Shown in pieces: positions 24,282 to 33,793 of a DNA stretch of 64,000 nucleotides. The position numbers and the translations under genes are program-made. The stretch is from Coriobacteriaceae bacterium AM113-163 (GTDB taxonomy: Bacteria > Actinomycetota > Coriobacteriia > Coriobacteriales > Coriobacteriaceae), in the NCBI GenBank assembly GCA_027673765.1, contig JAQDWB010000012.1:7213-71212 (forward strand), written 5' to 3'. Each line of letters opens with the position of its first letter. Position 1 is the stretch's first letter. The notes beneath the pieces are model-generated. The model ran no database searches and was not told the DNA's origin. It was given only the letters and a program-made list of their open reading frames with translations.

Positions 24282-25090
24282 GCGCTTGCCAGCCAGCGGC
24301 GCAGCTCGTCCTTAAGGCGGCTCCAGGTTGCCTGCGCGGCGGGGTCGGTAAAGGGTTGCGTAATGCCAAAGGGCGCGTCGAGCAGGCGATAGATATCGCC
24401 TTGCTCGCGCGCCAGTGCACGGCTTGCCGGATGGACGAGCTCAAACATAAAGCAGATGAGCCCCACCAGGTAGTCCGCCGGCTCGTTGCGCTCGTCACGC
24501 GCGACGCAGCGATGCTCGTCAAAGGCGGTAAGCGCCGGTGTCGAGAAGTGGCTGGCGAGAAACGTGTCCTCATCCACCTTGAGGATGGTGTCGACGGTGC
24601 TGTCGGCGATGGTGCGCATAATGTCGATCTTGTCACCATCGCGCACGATATCGCAGAAGCTCCGCGTGCGCTCGTCGAGCTGCGAGGGTAGACGGAAATC
24701 GCTGTGATAGGCAATGCTCGCTCGGATGAGCTCATCTTCTGCCGGGTCATCGATAAAGTCGCGGATGCTCGTTACGGCGGGTGCATCGGCGGGATTCTCG
24801 CCAAAGAGGACCTCGATGCCCAGCGCTGCATGGCTCATGCTCTCGGCGTCCTTAAAGGTGTCCCAGCGCCGCAGCTGCTCAAAGCGGCCCATATCGTGTA
24901 GCAGGCCGCAAAGCCATGCCAAGTCAATATCTTCTGACGACCAGCCCTGCTCGCGCGCTACGGCATCGCATGCCTCGGCCACGTGGTACGTATGCTCGAT
25001 TTTGAGCGCGATGCGTGGGTTGGTGGCGTCGTAGGCATCGGTGTAGCTTTTGAAGGCCGCGCGCGCCCGGTCTCGATCGATAGCTGTCAT
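24278..25090 (-). CDS. HD-domain metal-dependent phosphohydrolase
   Basis: This 270-residue cytoplasmic protein has HD-superfamily residues in order: H33/H36 (KIEHTYHV), the HD pair in LLHDMGRFEQ, a later ISHAALG-like His, and a distal D in DGDKIDIM. Such enzymes hydrolyse nucleotides or phosphate esters; the substrate cannot be read from the sequence. Its stop overlaps the EtfA stop on the other strand by 4 nt. The start at 25090 has only a weak ribosome-site candidate (AGGAAGTC). The operon partner, if any, lies divergently upstream (AzlC). Confidence 0.82.
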   Translation of the reverse strand: MTAIDRDRARAAFKSYTDAYDATNPRIALKIEHTYHVAEACDAVAREQGWSSEDIDLAWLCGLLHDMGRFEQLRRWDTFKDAESMSHAALGIEVLFGENPADAPAVTSIRDFIDDPAEDELIRASIAYHSDFRLPSQLDERTRSFCDIVRDGDKIDIMRTIADSTVDTILKVDEDTFLASHFSTPALTAFDEHRCVARDERNEPADYLVGLICFMFELVHPASRALAREQGDIYRLLDAPFGITQPFTDPAAQATWSRLKDELRRWLASA

Positions 25091-25216
25091 AATGACTTCC
25101 TAAAAAGTTGTGTCTTTCGATCCGGTGGCAATTGTAGGCGAACTTTATTGCCACCGGTTGATATTTCTGCTGCGTTGCGAGGCGCGCTGCAGACGACCTA
25201 CCAGAATGGGAGTGGC

Positions 25217-25909
25217 ATGGTCCTTAGGATCTTTAGAATCGTCTGGCCAGTGATGCTTACCTATGTTGCAATAGGCGCGCCGTGCGGAATGATCATGGGG
25301 CAGACGGGAATGGAACCCTGGATGGTCTTTGCCCTGAGCAGCACGTTTGTGACGGGCAGCGGCCAGTTTATGATCTGCAACCTGTGGCTGGCGGGCGTGC
25401 CTGCAGCATCGATCGTCGCGAGCGTTGCTGCCATCTCCTCGCGCTTTGCGCTTTACTCGGCATCGATCGCGCCGCATCTGACGGGTGCCTCGAAGCGTCA
25501 GACGCTGGCTGTTGCCGCGACACTCACCGAGGAGGCATATGGCATCTCGCTTGCCAAGTTGGTTGAAGGGGAGGATTGGGGCCCGCGCGAGTCCTTTGTG
25601 CTCAACGTGATCCTTATCGCAACATGGGGCGTATCGTGTACGATGGGCGCCATCGTCGGCGCCGTTGTCGATGTTCCCACCGCCATTGCAGCCTTTGTCT
25701 GCACCTCGCTCTTTATCTGCCTGCTCTTTTCGCAGCGGCTGTCGCGCGGCAACGTTGTCGCGGCGGTTTCGGGCGCGGTGTCCGTCGCCGTATGCAAGTT
25801 CTTGGGCCTCGTGAATATTGCCGTGCCGGCAAGCGTCGTGGTCGGCATTACCATTGCGCTGGCGTGCGATGCTGTATTTGACGGAAGAGGTGCCCGCGAT
25901 GCCCGTTAA
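25217..25909 (+). CDS. azlC: AzlC-family branched-chain amino acid exporter subunit
   Basis: This 230-residue membrane protein has about six hydrophobic segments. Family marks include the early YVAIGAPCGM, GSGQFMI, SSRFALYSASIAPHL and a TEEAYGI motif near residue 107. AzlCD pairs export branched-chain amino acids and their analogues. ATG at 25217 is chosen because GGGAG lies 5 nt upstream; the frame continues upstream without a site. Its 3' end overlaps azlD by 11 nt. Confidence 0.82.
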   Translation: MVLRIFRIVWPVMLTYVAIGAPCGMIMGQTGMEPWMVFALSSTFVTGSGQFMICNLWLAGVPAASIVASVAAISSRFALYSASIAPHLTGASKRQTLAVAATLTEEAYGISLAKLVEGEDWGPRESFVLNVILIATWGVSCTMGAIVGAVVDVPTAIAAFVCTSLFICLLFSQRLSRGNVVAAVSGAVSVAVCKFLGLVNIAVPASVVVGITIALACDAVFDGRGARDAR

Positions 25910-26222
25910 CGAGTTCTTGGTTCTGTGGCTGTCGTCGTGGGCTGCTATCGCGTTCTTTCGCATCGCGCCGGCGTTCGCCTTGCGCGGGCGGACCCTGTCG
26001 CCCCGCATTACCGAGGCCCTGGGCTATATCCCGCCCGCTGCCTTTGCCGCGCTGGTCGCCAACGACTTGGTGAGTCCCGGCGCGTTCGACGCGGGGCTCT
26101 GGCCTGCCTTGGTTCCCTGGATTGCGGCCGCCGGCGTCGTGGTCGTGGCGGTCAAGACAAAATCGATGCTGTGGTGCTGCGTCTCGGGCATCGTACTCTA
26201 TATCGTCTTGAGCCTTATATAG
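25899..26222 (+). CDS. azlD: AzlD-family branched-chain amino acid exporter subunit
   Basis: This 107-residue small membrane protein has three or four hydrophobic segments and the AzlD-type RIAPAFALRGR and YIPPAAFAALV. It overlaps azlC by 11 nt, as the two-subunit exporter usually does, and AGAGG precedes the start. It ends 150 bp before the KdgT-like gene. Confidence 0.82.
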   Translation: MPVNEFLVLWLSSWAAIAFFRIAPAFALRGRTLSPRITEALGYIPPAAFAALVANDLVSPGAFDAGLWPALVPWIAAAGVVVVAVKTKSMLWCCVSGIVLYIVLSLI

Positions 26223-26372
26223 GGGTGGCGTCGCGGGCGCCGAATCTCATTCCATCCCAACTTGTCGAATTTTTCACAGAGCTGGTCTATTTCTTCTGGT
26301 ACCATGGTCAAACTTTACTGTAGCAAAGCGTGACGTGGGCTTTTGTACCCCGTCAGCGGAAATGGGGGTTTC

Positions 26373-27395
26373 ATGGCACAGGAAGCGACCGCCAACGAGC
26401 AAAAGAAATTCAAGGTCCCGCGCATCCCGGGCGACATCATGATCTATCCGATGATCGTCGGTCTTTTGCTCAACACCTTCTGCCCGCAGGTTTTTGAGAT
26501 CGGCGGCTTCTTTACGGCTGCCTGCCGCGGTGGCTCCAATACCATCGTCGCCGCGATCCTGCTGTTTGTGGGCGCCGGCATCAGCTTTAAGTCCACGCCG
26601 GGTGCCATCAAGACCGGTATCGTCGTGCTGATCCCCAAGCTGGTCGTCGCAGCGGCTCTCGGCCTGGGCGTGGCATATTTCTTTAACGACAACTTCCTGG
26701 GTCTGAGCTCCGTGTCTATCATCGGCGGCATCACGTTTTGCAACATGGCGCTCTATACGGGCATCATGGGCGAGTTCGGCGATGAGTCCGAGCAGGGCGC
26801 CGTCGGTATCCTGTTCTTTACGGCTGGCCCCGCCGTCACGATGATCATCCTCGGTGTTTCCGGCCTCGCCAACATTCCCATTGGCACCATTATCGGCTCC
26901 ATCTTGCCACTCGTTATTGGCATGGTTCTGGGCAACCTGTTCCCGTTTATCAAGAACCTGCTGGTTCCCGGTGCCAATCCCGCGATTGCCGTCATCGGAT
27001 TTCAGCTCGGTGCGTCCATGAGCCTGTCGAGCTTTATCACCGGCGGTATTTCCGGCATCTTGCTGGGCCTTGTCACGCTGTTTGTCGTCGGTCCCATCAC
27101 CTTTGCGTTCGAGCGTCTGTGCGGCGGCAATGGCAAGGCCGCTGTGGCTTGCTCCACCATTGCCGGCACGGCTATGACCACACCGGTTGCCCTCGCCGAG
27201 GTCGCACCGCGTTACGCCGAGCTTGCGCCCACCGCGTACGCTCAGATCGCCACCGCCGTTATCATCACGGCGATCATGGCTCCGATTCTGACTGGCTGGG
27301 TCGACAAGAAGTTCTGCCAAGGCAAGGAGGATCTGTCGCCTGTCGGTGTCGAGGCCATCGAGGAGGCCGTCGCGACTGACATCGATGGCGAGTAG
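26373..27395 (+). CDS. 2-keto-3-deoxygluconate permease (KdgT-like)
   Basis: This 340-residue membrane protein has around ten hydrophobic segments and the KdgT family motifs KVPGG/IPGD-type start (KVPRIPGDIMIYP), LFVGAGISFKSTP, SIIGGITFCNMALY and a GTAMTTPVALAE repeat near residue 275. KdgT imports 2-keto-3-deoxygluconate, a pectin breakdown product, by proton symport; no Kdg catabolic genes are seen nearby, so the substrate is inferred from family only. ATG at 26373 follows GGGGG. Two hairpins follow the stop. Confidence 0.85.
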   Translation: MAQEATANEQKKFKVPRIPGDIMIYPMIVGLLLNTFCPQVFEIGGFFTAACRGGSNTIVAAILLFVGAGISFKSTPGAIKTGIVVLIPKLVVAAALGLGVAYFFNDNFLGLSSVSIIGGITFCNMALYTGIMGEFGDESEQGAVGILFFTAGPAVTMIILGVSGLANIPIGTIIGSILPLVIGMVLGNLFPFIKNLLVPGANPAIAVIGFQLGASMSLSSFITGGISGILLGLVTLFVVGPITFAFERLCGGNGKAAVACSTIAGTAMTTPVALAEVAPRYAELAPTAYAQIATAVIITAIMAPILTGWVDKKFCQGKEDLSPVGVEAIEEAVATDIDGE

Positions 27396-27444
27396 CAATC
27401 GATACCCATCAATGATGCCGGCGTGTGCAATTCGCGCCGTATGG

Positions 27445-27527
27445 GCGCCCGAACAGAAACTGTTTTGCAGTGATGTTCGGGCGCTCTGCTATTATCCCCT
27501 TTACCCCTGCGGAGTAAAGGGGTGTTT
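27445..27527 (+). terminator. Two successive hairpins after kdgT-like gene
   Basis: The first is an exact 11-bp stem (27445-27455 with 27474-27484, GCGCCCGAACA) with an 18-nt loop. The second is a 9-bp stem (27496-27504 with 27514-27522, CCCCTTTAC) followed by TGTTTATT. The second looks more like an intrinsic terminator; it ends about 50 bp before the GGDEF gene. Confidence 0.55.
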
Positions 27528-27576
27528 ATTGCCCTGATTCGAATTGGGCGATTCTGACCACTTGGGTATTGAAGGG

Positions 27577-28728
27577 ATGGCGCTAGTGGTTAAGGCACTC
27601 AAGATTGAGATGTTCGTGCTATGCATGATTGTTCTTATCGGGCTTGCCGTGCGAAGTCGTCGCTCCTTGTTCTCGAGCACCCAGCAGCTATTGTTTAGCA
27701 TGCTTGGCTACACCTCTGCCGCGTACATATTATTCGATATGATCTGGACGCTTTCGGACGGTGTGGACGGCACGTTGGGCATTGCTGCCAACTGGATTTC
27801 CAACGCGGTTTCGTTTTCGCTCTTTGCTATCGCGTGTCTCATTTGGTTTATCTATTCCGAGACGGTGCAGGGTTCTCGCCTTTTGACCTCGCGCTATAGG
27901 GTGGTGCTTGTAGCGTTGCCTACGGCTCTGATGGTCGTGCTGGCGTTTACCAGTTACTGGACGCACGCCCTGTTCTATATCGATTCGCAGGGCGTGTATC
28001 GTCGCGGCTTTGCCTATATGATCCAGCCCATCGTCAGCTACTGTTACGTTATACATACGTCCCTGCATGCATTTGTGCAATCTCGCAGGGTCGAGAGCCT
28101 GCAGACGAAGGCCATCTATCGAACCTTGGCATTTTTCGCCATTCCGGCCCTGGTGGGCGGTACCTTTCAGGTCGTATACTCGGTGCCCGGCCTTTGTGTC
28201 GGCATAATGATTAGCATGTTGCTGCTCTACATCATCTACCAGGAGCAGCTCATCTCGACCGACCCGTTGACTGGACTTAACAATCGCAACCGTTTTGAGA
28301 CCTATATGCTGTCGCTCTTCTCAAATGTGGATCAGGCCGAAGATGTATATCTGCTTATGATGGACGGCGACGGCTTTAAGCAGATTAACGATCGCTATGG
28401 GCATGTGGAGGGCGACCACGCTCTTCAGGTCATATCCGCTGCGCTCAAAGAAGTCTGCTCGGCGTCTGGCGGCTTTATCGCACGTTATGGTGGCGATGAG
28501 TTCGTGGTGCTCCAAAAGGCAGTGGCGGAACAGGATATCATGCATCTGTGCGCGACAATCAACGATGAGCTCGCGCGCGCCGAGGTTCCGTATCTGTTGC
28601 GGATGTCCATCGGCTACGCACGGGTTGGTGATGGCGTCGATACCTGGCAAGACTTGCTTCGCGCTGCCGATGCGGAGCTCTACCGTGTCAAGGCCGAGAA
28701 AAAGAAAGCTGGCATCCAGATACGCTAG
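27577..28728 (+). CDS. Membrane-bound GGDEF diguanylate cyclase
   Basis: This protein is about 383 residues. Seven or eight hydrophobic segments (about residues 5-225) form a membrane sensor-like module. A GGDEF domain follows with STDPLTGLNNRNRFE, DGDGFKQINDRYGH and the catalytic RYGGDEFV, so the cyclase site is intact and should make c-di-GMP. No RxxD inhibitory site is seen at its usual place upstream of GGDEF. The start is uncertain: ATG 27577 is directly after GAAGGG, GTG 27586 has better spacing, and a TTG at 27544 is also in frame. The gene converges on the EamA gene. Confidence 0.85.
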   Translation: MALVVKALKIEMFVLCMIVLIGLAVRSRRSLFSSTQQLLFSMLGYTSAAYILFDMIWTLSDGVDGTLGIAANWISNAVSFSLFAIACLIWFIYSETVQGSRLLTSRYRVVLVALPTALMVVLAFTSYWTHALFYIDSQGVYRRGFAYMIQPIVSYCYVIHTSLHAFVQSRRVESLQTKAIYRTLAFFAIPALVGGTFQVVYSVPGLCVGIMISMLLLYIIYQEQLISTDPLTGLNNRNRFETYMLSLFSNVDQAEDVYLLMMDGDGFKQINDRYGHVEGDHALQVISAALKEVCSASGGFIARYGGDEFVVLQKAVAEQDIMHLCATINDELARAEVPYLLRMSIGYARVGDGVDTWQDLLRAADAELYRVKAEKKKAGIQIR

Positions 28729-28827
28729 ATAAAGGGGTGCAAGCTTGCGTGCATGGCGGCCCTCGGCTCTCCGATGTACTCCATTAAGCTAAAGTGTGCG
28801 AACATCCTCCCTAAAAAGGTGAGCTCG

Positions 28828-29763
28828 CTAGGCCTTTTTGGGCCTGTTGACGATGATGATGCCGCCGCAGACCAACAGCAGGGCAACAAGTACGGTAACA
28901 GGGCTCGTGCCAGCGCCCTCGCCGAGCAGCAGAGCGCTCAACAGTACGCCAAAGACTGGATTCATAAAGCCAAAGACCGACACACGGCTGACGGGGTTGA
29001 CGGCAAGCAGACGCGACCATAGCGAGTACGCGACGGCGGAAATGAGTGCCATATAGATAATGAGTGCGATGGCGGGGATGATCGCGGTGGGGGAGAGCGC
29101 GCCGCCCATCAAAAACCCGATGACGGTAAGGACCAAACCTCCGACTAAAAACTGCCAGCCGGCGAGCAAGACGCCGTCATGCTTGCGCGAGAAGATGCCG
29201 ATCAGGCAGGTCGAAAGAGCACCCGCGACAGTGGAGGCTAGGATAAAGCCCTCGCCATCGAGCCTGAAGCCAAAGGTGCCATCTGCGCCCGAGAGGTTGA
29301 CGAGCGCGACGCCGGCAAAGCCCAGCGCACAGCCAAGCACCTTGGCCGTATTGAGCTTCTCGGTGTGAAATGCCAGGGCGGCAAAGAGGATTGCGAGGAA
29401 GTTGGCGCTGGCCTCGATGATGGAGCTCGACATGGCGCTGGCGCGCGAGAGGCCCAGATAGAAAAAGAAGTACTGCCCGATAGTCTGGAAGAGCGACAAG
29501 ACAAAGATGGGCTTGATGTCGCGAGCCTGCGGAATGAGGGGGCGGCGTTGGGCCGCACTCATCCCAACGATAACCAGGGCGCCGGCAAGCGTGAAGCGCA
29601 AGCCCGCAAAGAGCAGCTGCGAGGCGCTATCGTGCGCCGGGATACCAAAGAGTGCGTAGCCGATCTTGATGCAGGGAAAGGCCGATCCCCAGAGTGTACA
29701 GCAAACAAGACAACCCAGGATGAGTCCGGGCAGGGTGGCGAGATACGGCTTGCGGCTTTCCAT
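28828..29763 (-). CDS. EamA/DMT-family transporter
   Basis: This 311-residue protein has ten hydrophobic segments and two EamA repeats (LWGSAFPCIKIGY early; the second half begins near GFILASTVAGALS). RASAMSSSIIEASANF and NPVFGVLLSALLLGE are typical of drug/metabolite exporters. The substrate is unknown. ATG 29763 has AGGAAGGA just upstream; an earlier in-frame ATG at 29805 would add a tail translated from the purL terminator. It is separated from purL by that terminator. Confidence 0.85.
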   Translation of the reverse strand: MESRKPYLATLPGLILGCLVCCTLWGSAFPCIKIGYALFGIPAHDSASQLLFAGLRFTLAGALVIVGMSAAQRRPLIPQARDIKPIFVLSLFQTIGQYFFFYLGLSRASAMSSSIIEASANFLAILFAALAFHTEKLNTAKVLGCALGFAGVALVNLSGADGTFGFRLDGEGFILASTVAGALSTCLIGIFSRKHDGVLLAGWQFLVGGLVLTVIGFLMGGALSPTAIIPAIALIIYMALISAVAYSLWSRLLAVNPVSRVSVFGFMNPVFGVLLSALLLGEGAGTSPVTVLVALLLVCGGIIIVNRPKKA

Positions 29764-29787
29764 GATGTCCTTCCTGCATGCGCGAAG

Positions 29788-29826
29788 CAAAAAAGAACCC
29801 GCCACCGGATGCGTCGGTGGCGGGTG
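29788..29826 (-). terminator. Rho-independent terminator of purL
   Basis: On the minus strand, ACCCGCCACC (complement of 29816-29825) pairs with GGTGGCGGGT (29797-29806) across a 9-nt loop and is followed by TTCTTTTTT. This is a strong intrinsic terminator directly after purL. Confidence 0.85.
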
Positions 29827-29862
29827 TTGTTACCCGAGGGGATTGTACCCGATGGGAAAGGT

Positions 29863-32800
29863 TTAAGCGAAGTAGGCCACGCCGCTCTCAAAGATCGGCA
29901 TGAACTTATCGCCGGGGACATGCTCGGGCACGTTGCGGTACAGGTTGTCGCCGCGACGCTCGGCATGGCCCATCTTGCCCAGGACGCGGCCGTCGGGGCT
30001 CGTGATGCCCTCGATGGCGAGTGCGGAGCCGTTGGGGTTGACGGAGAGATCCATGCTGGGCTTGCCGTTCTCGCCCACGTACTGCGTGGCGACCTGGCCG
30101 TTGGCGATCAGCTGGGCGAGCACTTCGTCATTGGCGACAAAGCGGCCCTCGCCGTGGCTGATGGCGACGGTGTAGGGGTCGTCCAGGCTGCACTGCGACA
30201 GCCACGGGGACAAGTTGGACGAGATGCGGGTGCGCACCAGACGGCTCTGGTGGCGACCGATGGTGTTGAACGTCAACGTGGGCGTATCGGGCGTGGCGTC
30301 GACGATGTCGCCGTAGGGCACCAGGCCGAGCTTGATCAGGGCCTGGAAGCCGTTGCAGATGCCCAGCATCAGGCCATCGCGGGCCTTGAGCAGGTCGCGG
30401 ACTGCCTCGGTGACCTCGGGAGCGCGGAAGAACGCCGTGATGAACTTGGCAGAGCCGTCGGGCTCGTCGCCGCCCGAGAAGCCGCCGGGGATCATAACGA
30501 TCTGGCTTGCACGGATGCGGCGGGCAAGCTCGCGGGTGCTCTCGGCGACGGCCTCGGGCGTGAGGTTGTTGATCACGAAGGTGTCGGCCTCGGCACCGGC
30601 GGCACGGAAGGCGCGGGCGCTGTCGTACTCGCAGTTGTTGCCGGGGAACACGGGGATGATCACGCGCGGGCGGGCGATCTTGGCGTCGCCGTACACGTGG
30701 ATATCCTTGGCGCGGAAGTCGATGGTCTCGACCTCGGGGGTCTTGCCGGCGCTGCGGTAGGCGAAGACGCCCTCGATGCCGCTCTCCCAGGCCTCCTGGA
30801 GCTCGGCGAGCTCGATGACCTCGGAGCCGGTGTCGATGACATAGCCCTCGACGGTGGTGCCCAGGGGCTCGACGACAACGCCGTCGGCGACCTCGGGCAG
30901 CTCGGCATCCTCGGCGAGCTCGACGATAAAGCTACCGTAGAGCGGGGTGAAGAGGCTCTCCACGTCCACATCCTCGGCAAGCTCGATACCGATCTGGTTG
31001 CCGACGCACATTTTAAAGAGGCTCTCGGCGCCGCAGCCGTAGCCGGGCGTGGAGATGGCCAGGGCGTTGCCGTTGGCGGTGAGCGCCTCGACGGCGTCAA
31101 ACGCGGCGAGCAGCTGCTGGGCGTCGGGGCGGTAATCCTCGCCGTAGGTGGCGGGGGCGATGCGGACGACGCGGTGCGTGAGGCCCTTGAACTCGGGCGA
31201 GACGGCGCGGGCGGCCTTGCCCACGGCGACGGCGAAGCTGATCAGGGTCGGCGGAACGTTGAGCTCGCCGGTCTCGTCCTCAAACGAACCGCTCATGGAG
31301 TCCTTGCCGCCGATGGCACCGGCACCCAGGTCGACCTGGGCCATAAGGGCACCCAGGACGGCAGCCATGGGCTTGCCCCAGCGCTCTGCTTCGGTGCGCA
31401 GGCGCTCGAAGTACTCCTGGAAGGAGAGGTAGGCGCGCTTGTGCTCAAAGCCGGCGGCAACGAGCTTGGCGATGGACTCGACCACGGACAGGTAGGCGCC
31501 CGCAAACTGGTCGGCCTCCATCAAATAGGGGTTGAAGCCCCATGCCATGGCACTCGCTGTGGTGGTCTCGCCGTCCACGGGGAACTTGGCGACCATGGCC
31601 GAGCTCGGGGTGAGCTGCGTCTTGCCGCCAAAAGGCATAAGCACGGTCGCGGCGCCGATGGTGGAGTCGAAGCGCTCGGAAAGGCCCTTGTTGGAAGCGA
31701 CGTTGAGGTCGGTGACGAGCGAGGTCATGCGCTCGGCGAGCGTGGTACCGGCCCAGCTGGGCTGCCACACACTGCGGGCGCAGACGTGGGCGACCTGGTG
31801 CTTGGGCGCACCGTTGGAGTTGAGGAACTCGCGGGACAGATCGACGATGGCGACGCCGTTCCAGGCCATGCGCATGCGCGGCTCGGCGGTAACCTCGGCG
31901 ATAACGGTCGCCTCCAGGTTCTCCTCGGCGGCGTAGCCCATGAACTCCTCGACGTCACCGTCGGCGACGGCGCAGGCCATGCGCTCCTGGGATTCAGAGA
32001 TGGCGAGCTCGGTGCCGTCAAGACCGTCGTACTTCTTGGTCACGGTATCAAGGTCGACATACAGGCCGTCGGCAAGCTCGCCTACAGCGACCGAGACACC
32101 GCCGGCGCCAAAGTCGTTGCAGCGCTTGATCAGACGGCAGGCATCGCCGCGGCGGAACAGGCGCTGCAGCTTGCGCTCGACCGGGGCGTTGCCCTTCTGG
32201 ACCTCGGCGCCCGATGTCTCGATGGACTCGGTGTTCTGGGTCTTGGAGGAGCCGGTGGCACCGCCGATGCCGTCACGGCCGGTGCGGCCGCCCAACAGGA
32301 TGATCTTGTCGGTGGGGGCGGGGCACTCGCGACGCACGTGGTTTGCCGGGGTAGCGCCCACGACGGCGCCGACCTCCATGCGCTTGGCGACGTAGCCGGG
32401 GTGATAGAGTTCGTTGACCTGACCGGTGGCAAGGCCGATCTGGTTGCCGTAGCTGGAGTAGCCGGCGGCAGCAGTGGTCACGAGCTTACGCTGCGGCAGC
32501 TTGCCCTCGAGCGTCTCGGACACGGGGACGGTGGGGTCGCCGGCGCCGGTGACACGCATGGCCTGGTACACGTAGCTGCGGCCCGACAGCGGGTCGCGGA
32601 TGGCACCGCCCACGCAGGTGGCGGCACCGCCGAAGGGCTCGATCTCGGTCGGGTGGTTGTGGGTCTCGTTCTTAAAGAGGAACAGCCAGTCCTGGTCCTC
32701 GCCATCGACATCGACCTTCACCTTGACGGTGCAGGCGTTGATCTCCTCGGACTCGTCGACATCGGTCATGACGCCGGTCTTCTTAAGGTACTTGGCGCCG

Positions 32801-33609
32801 ATGGTGCCCATGTCCATGAGGCAGACGGGCTTGGCGTCGCGGCCGAGTTCGTGGCGCATCTCCATGTAGCGGTCGAAGGCCTGCTGCACCACGGCGTCGT
32901 CGATCGTCACGTCATCCAGGACGGTGCCGAAGGTGGTGTGGCGGCAGTGGTCGGACCAATAGGTGTCGATCACGCGGATCTCGGTGATGGTGGGGTCGCG
33001 GTCCTCATCGCGGAAGTACTGCTGGCAGAAGGCGATGTCCGCTTCGTCCATGGCGAGACCGCGCTCGGAAATAAAGGCGGCAAGGCCGGCCTCGTCGAGC
33101 TCACGGAAACCGTCGAGCACCTCGACGGGCTGGGGCTCGGGGGTCTCTATGTACAGCGTCTCGGGCAGGTCGAGCGAGGCGATGCGCGCCTCGACGGGGT
33201 TCACCACGTAGTGCTTGATGGCATCGATGGCGGCCTCGTCCAGAGCGCCCGAGATCATATAGACCTTGGCGGAGCGCACGGCGGGGCGCTCGCCCTGGCT
33301 GATGAGCTGCACGCACTCGCTGGCGGAGTCGGCGCGCTGGTCAAACTGGCCAGGCAGGAATTCGACGGCAAAGACGGCGTCATCGCTTGCGGGGAGCTCG
33401 TCGTAGGTCACATCGACCTGGGGCTCGCTAAAGACGGTCGGCACGCAGGAGCGGAAAAGCTCCTCGTCGATGCCCTCGACGTCGTAGCGGTTGATAATCC
33501 TCAGGGCCTCGATGCCCTTGATGCCGAGAATTTCGGTCAGCTCGCCCTTGAGCTGCTGAGCCTCGACGTCGAACCCGGGTTTCTTCTCCACGTAGATACG
33601 AGAGACCAT
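29863..33609 (-). CDS. purL: Phosphoribosylformylglycinamidine synthase, single-chain
   Basis: This 1248-residue enzyme converts FGAR, glutamine and ATP to FGAM in purine synthesis. The N-terminal FGAR domain is followed by two AIRS-like ATP-binding repeats (SDHCRHTTF, then LLGGRTGRDGIGGATGSS) and a C-terminal glutamine amidotransferase domain with PGGFSGGDE and the nucleophile Cys in GICNGFQAL. This is the long form that fuses PurQ and PurL. The ATG at 33609 has AGGAA upstream. The gene stands alone; no purine riboswitch was recognised in the 184 bp upstream, and a TATCAT-like -10 near 33720 is only a weak candidate. Confidence 0.95.
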   Translation of the reverse strand: MVSRIYVEKKPGFDVEAQQLKGELTEILGIKGIEALRIINRYDVEGIDEELFRSCVPTVFSEPQVDVTYDELPASDDAVFAVEFLPGQFDQRADSASECVQLISQGERPAVRSAKVYMISGALDEAAIDAIKHYVVNPVEARIASLDLPETLYIETPEPQPVEVLDGFRELDEAGLAAFISERGLAMDEADIAFCQQYFRDEDRDPTITEIRVIDTYWSDHCRHTTFGTVLDDVTIDDAVVQQAFDRYMEMRHELGRDAKPVCLMDMGTIGAKYLKKTGVMTDVDESEEINACTVKVKVDVDGEDQDWLFLFKNETHNHPTEIEPFGGAATCVGGAIRDPLSGRSYVYQAMRVTGAGDPTVPVSETLEGKLPQRKLVTTAAAGYSSYGNQIGLATGQVNELYHPGYVAKRMEVGAVVGATPANHVRRECPAPTDKIILLGGRTGRDGIGGATGSSKTQNTESIETSGAEVQKGNAPVERKLQRLFRRGDACRLIKRCNDFGAGGVSVAVGELADGLYVDLDTVTKKYDGLDGTELAISESQERMACAVADGDVEEFMGYAAEENLEATVIAEVTAEPRMRMAWNGVAIVDLSREFLNSNGAPKHQVAHVCARSVWQPSWAGTTLAERMTSLVTDLNVASNKGLSERFDSTIGAATVLMPFGGKTQLTPSSAMVAKFPVDGETTTASAMAWGFNPYLMEADQFAGAYLSVVESIAKLVAAGFEHKRAYLSFQEYFERLRTEAERWGKPMAAVLGALMAQVDLGAGAIGGKDSMSGSFEDETGELNVPPTLISFAVAVGKAARAVSPEFKGLTHRVVRIAPATYGEDYRPDAQQLLAAFDAVEALTANGNALAISTPGYGCGAESLFKMCVGNQIGIELAEDVDVESLFTPLYGSFIVELAEDAELPEVADGVVVEPLGTTVEGYVIDTGSEVIELAELQEAWESGIEGVFAYRSAGKTPEVETIDFRAKDIHVYGDAKIARPRVIIPVFPGNNCEYDSARAFRAAGAEADTFVINNLTPEAVAESTRELARRIRASQIVMIPGGFSGGDEPDGSAKFITAFFRAPEVTEAVRDLLKARDGLMLGICNGFQALIKLGLVPYGDIVDATPDTPTLTFNTIGRHQSRLVRTRISSNLSPWLSQCSLDDPYTVAISHGEGRFVANDEVLAQLIANGQVATQYVGENGKPSMDLSVNPNGSALAIEGITSPDGRVLGKMGHAERRGDNLYRNVPEHVPGDKFMPIFESGVAYFA

Positions 33610-33793
33610 TGGTTCCTGCCTTCCTGATCGGTTGGGCGTACGGTACGGTATGCGGCAGCGGTCGGTTTACGGGGCAAGCCTCGCGGTCGCCTTGAGCCAC
33701 ATGTTTGTAAACCTCACTATGATACGACAGCTCGTGGCGCGTTGAGGACGGCGAGGGTGCTACAGTGATGCGCAATCAAGAGAAAGGCATCAC

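Noticed and set aside
29365..33627. Very long plus-strand open frame (about 1420 codons) opposite purL
   Set aside because: It is an exact antisense shadow of purL with no ribosome site and repetitive Gly/Ala/Asp composition. The purL frame has clear domain motifs.
33610..33793. Purine riboswitch upstream of purL
   Set aside because: The leader is short and lacks the conserved purine-aptamer core; no matching stems were found.
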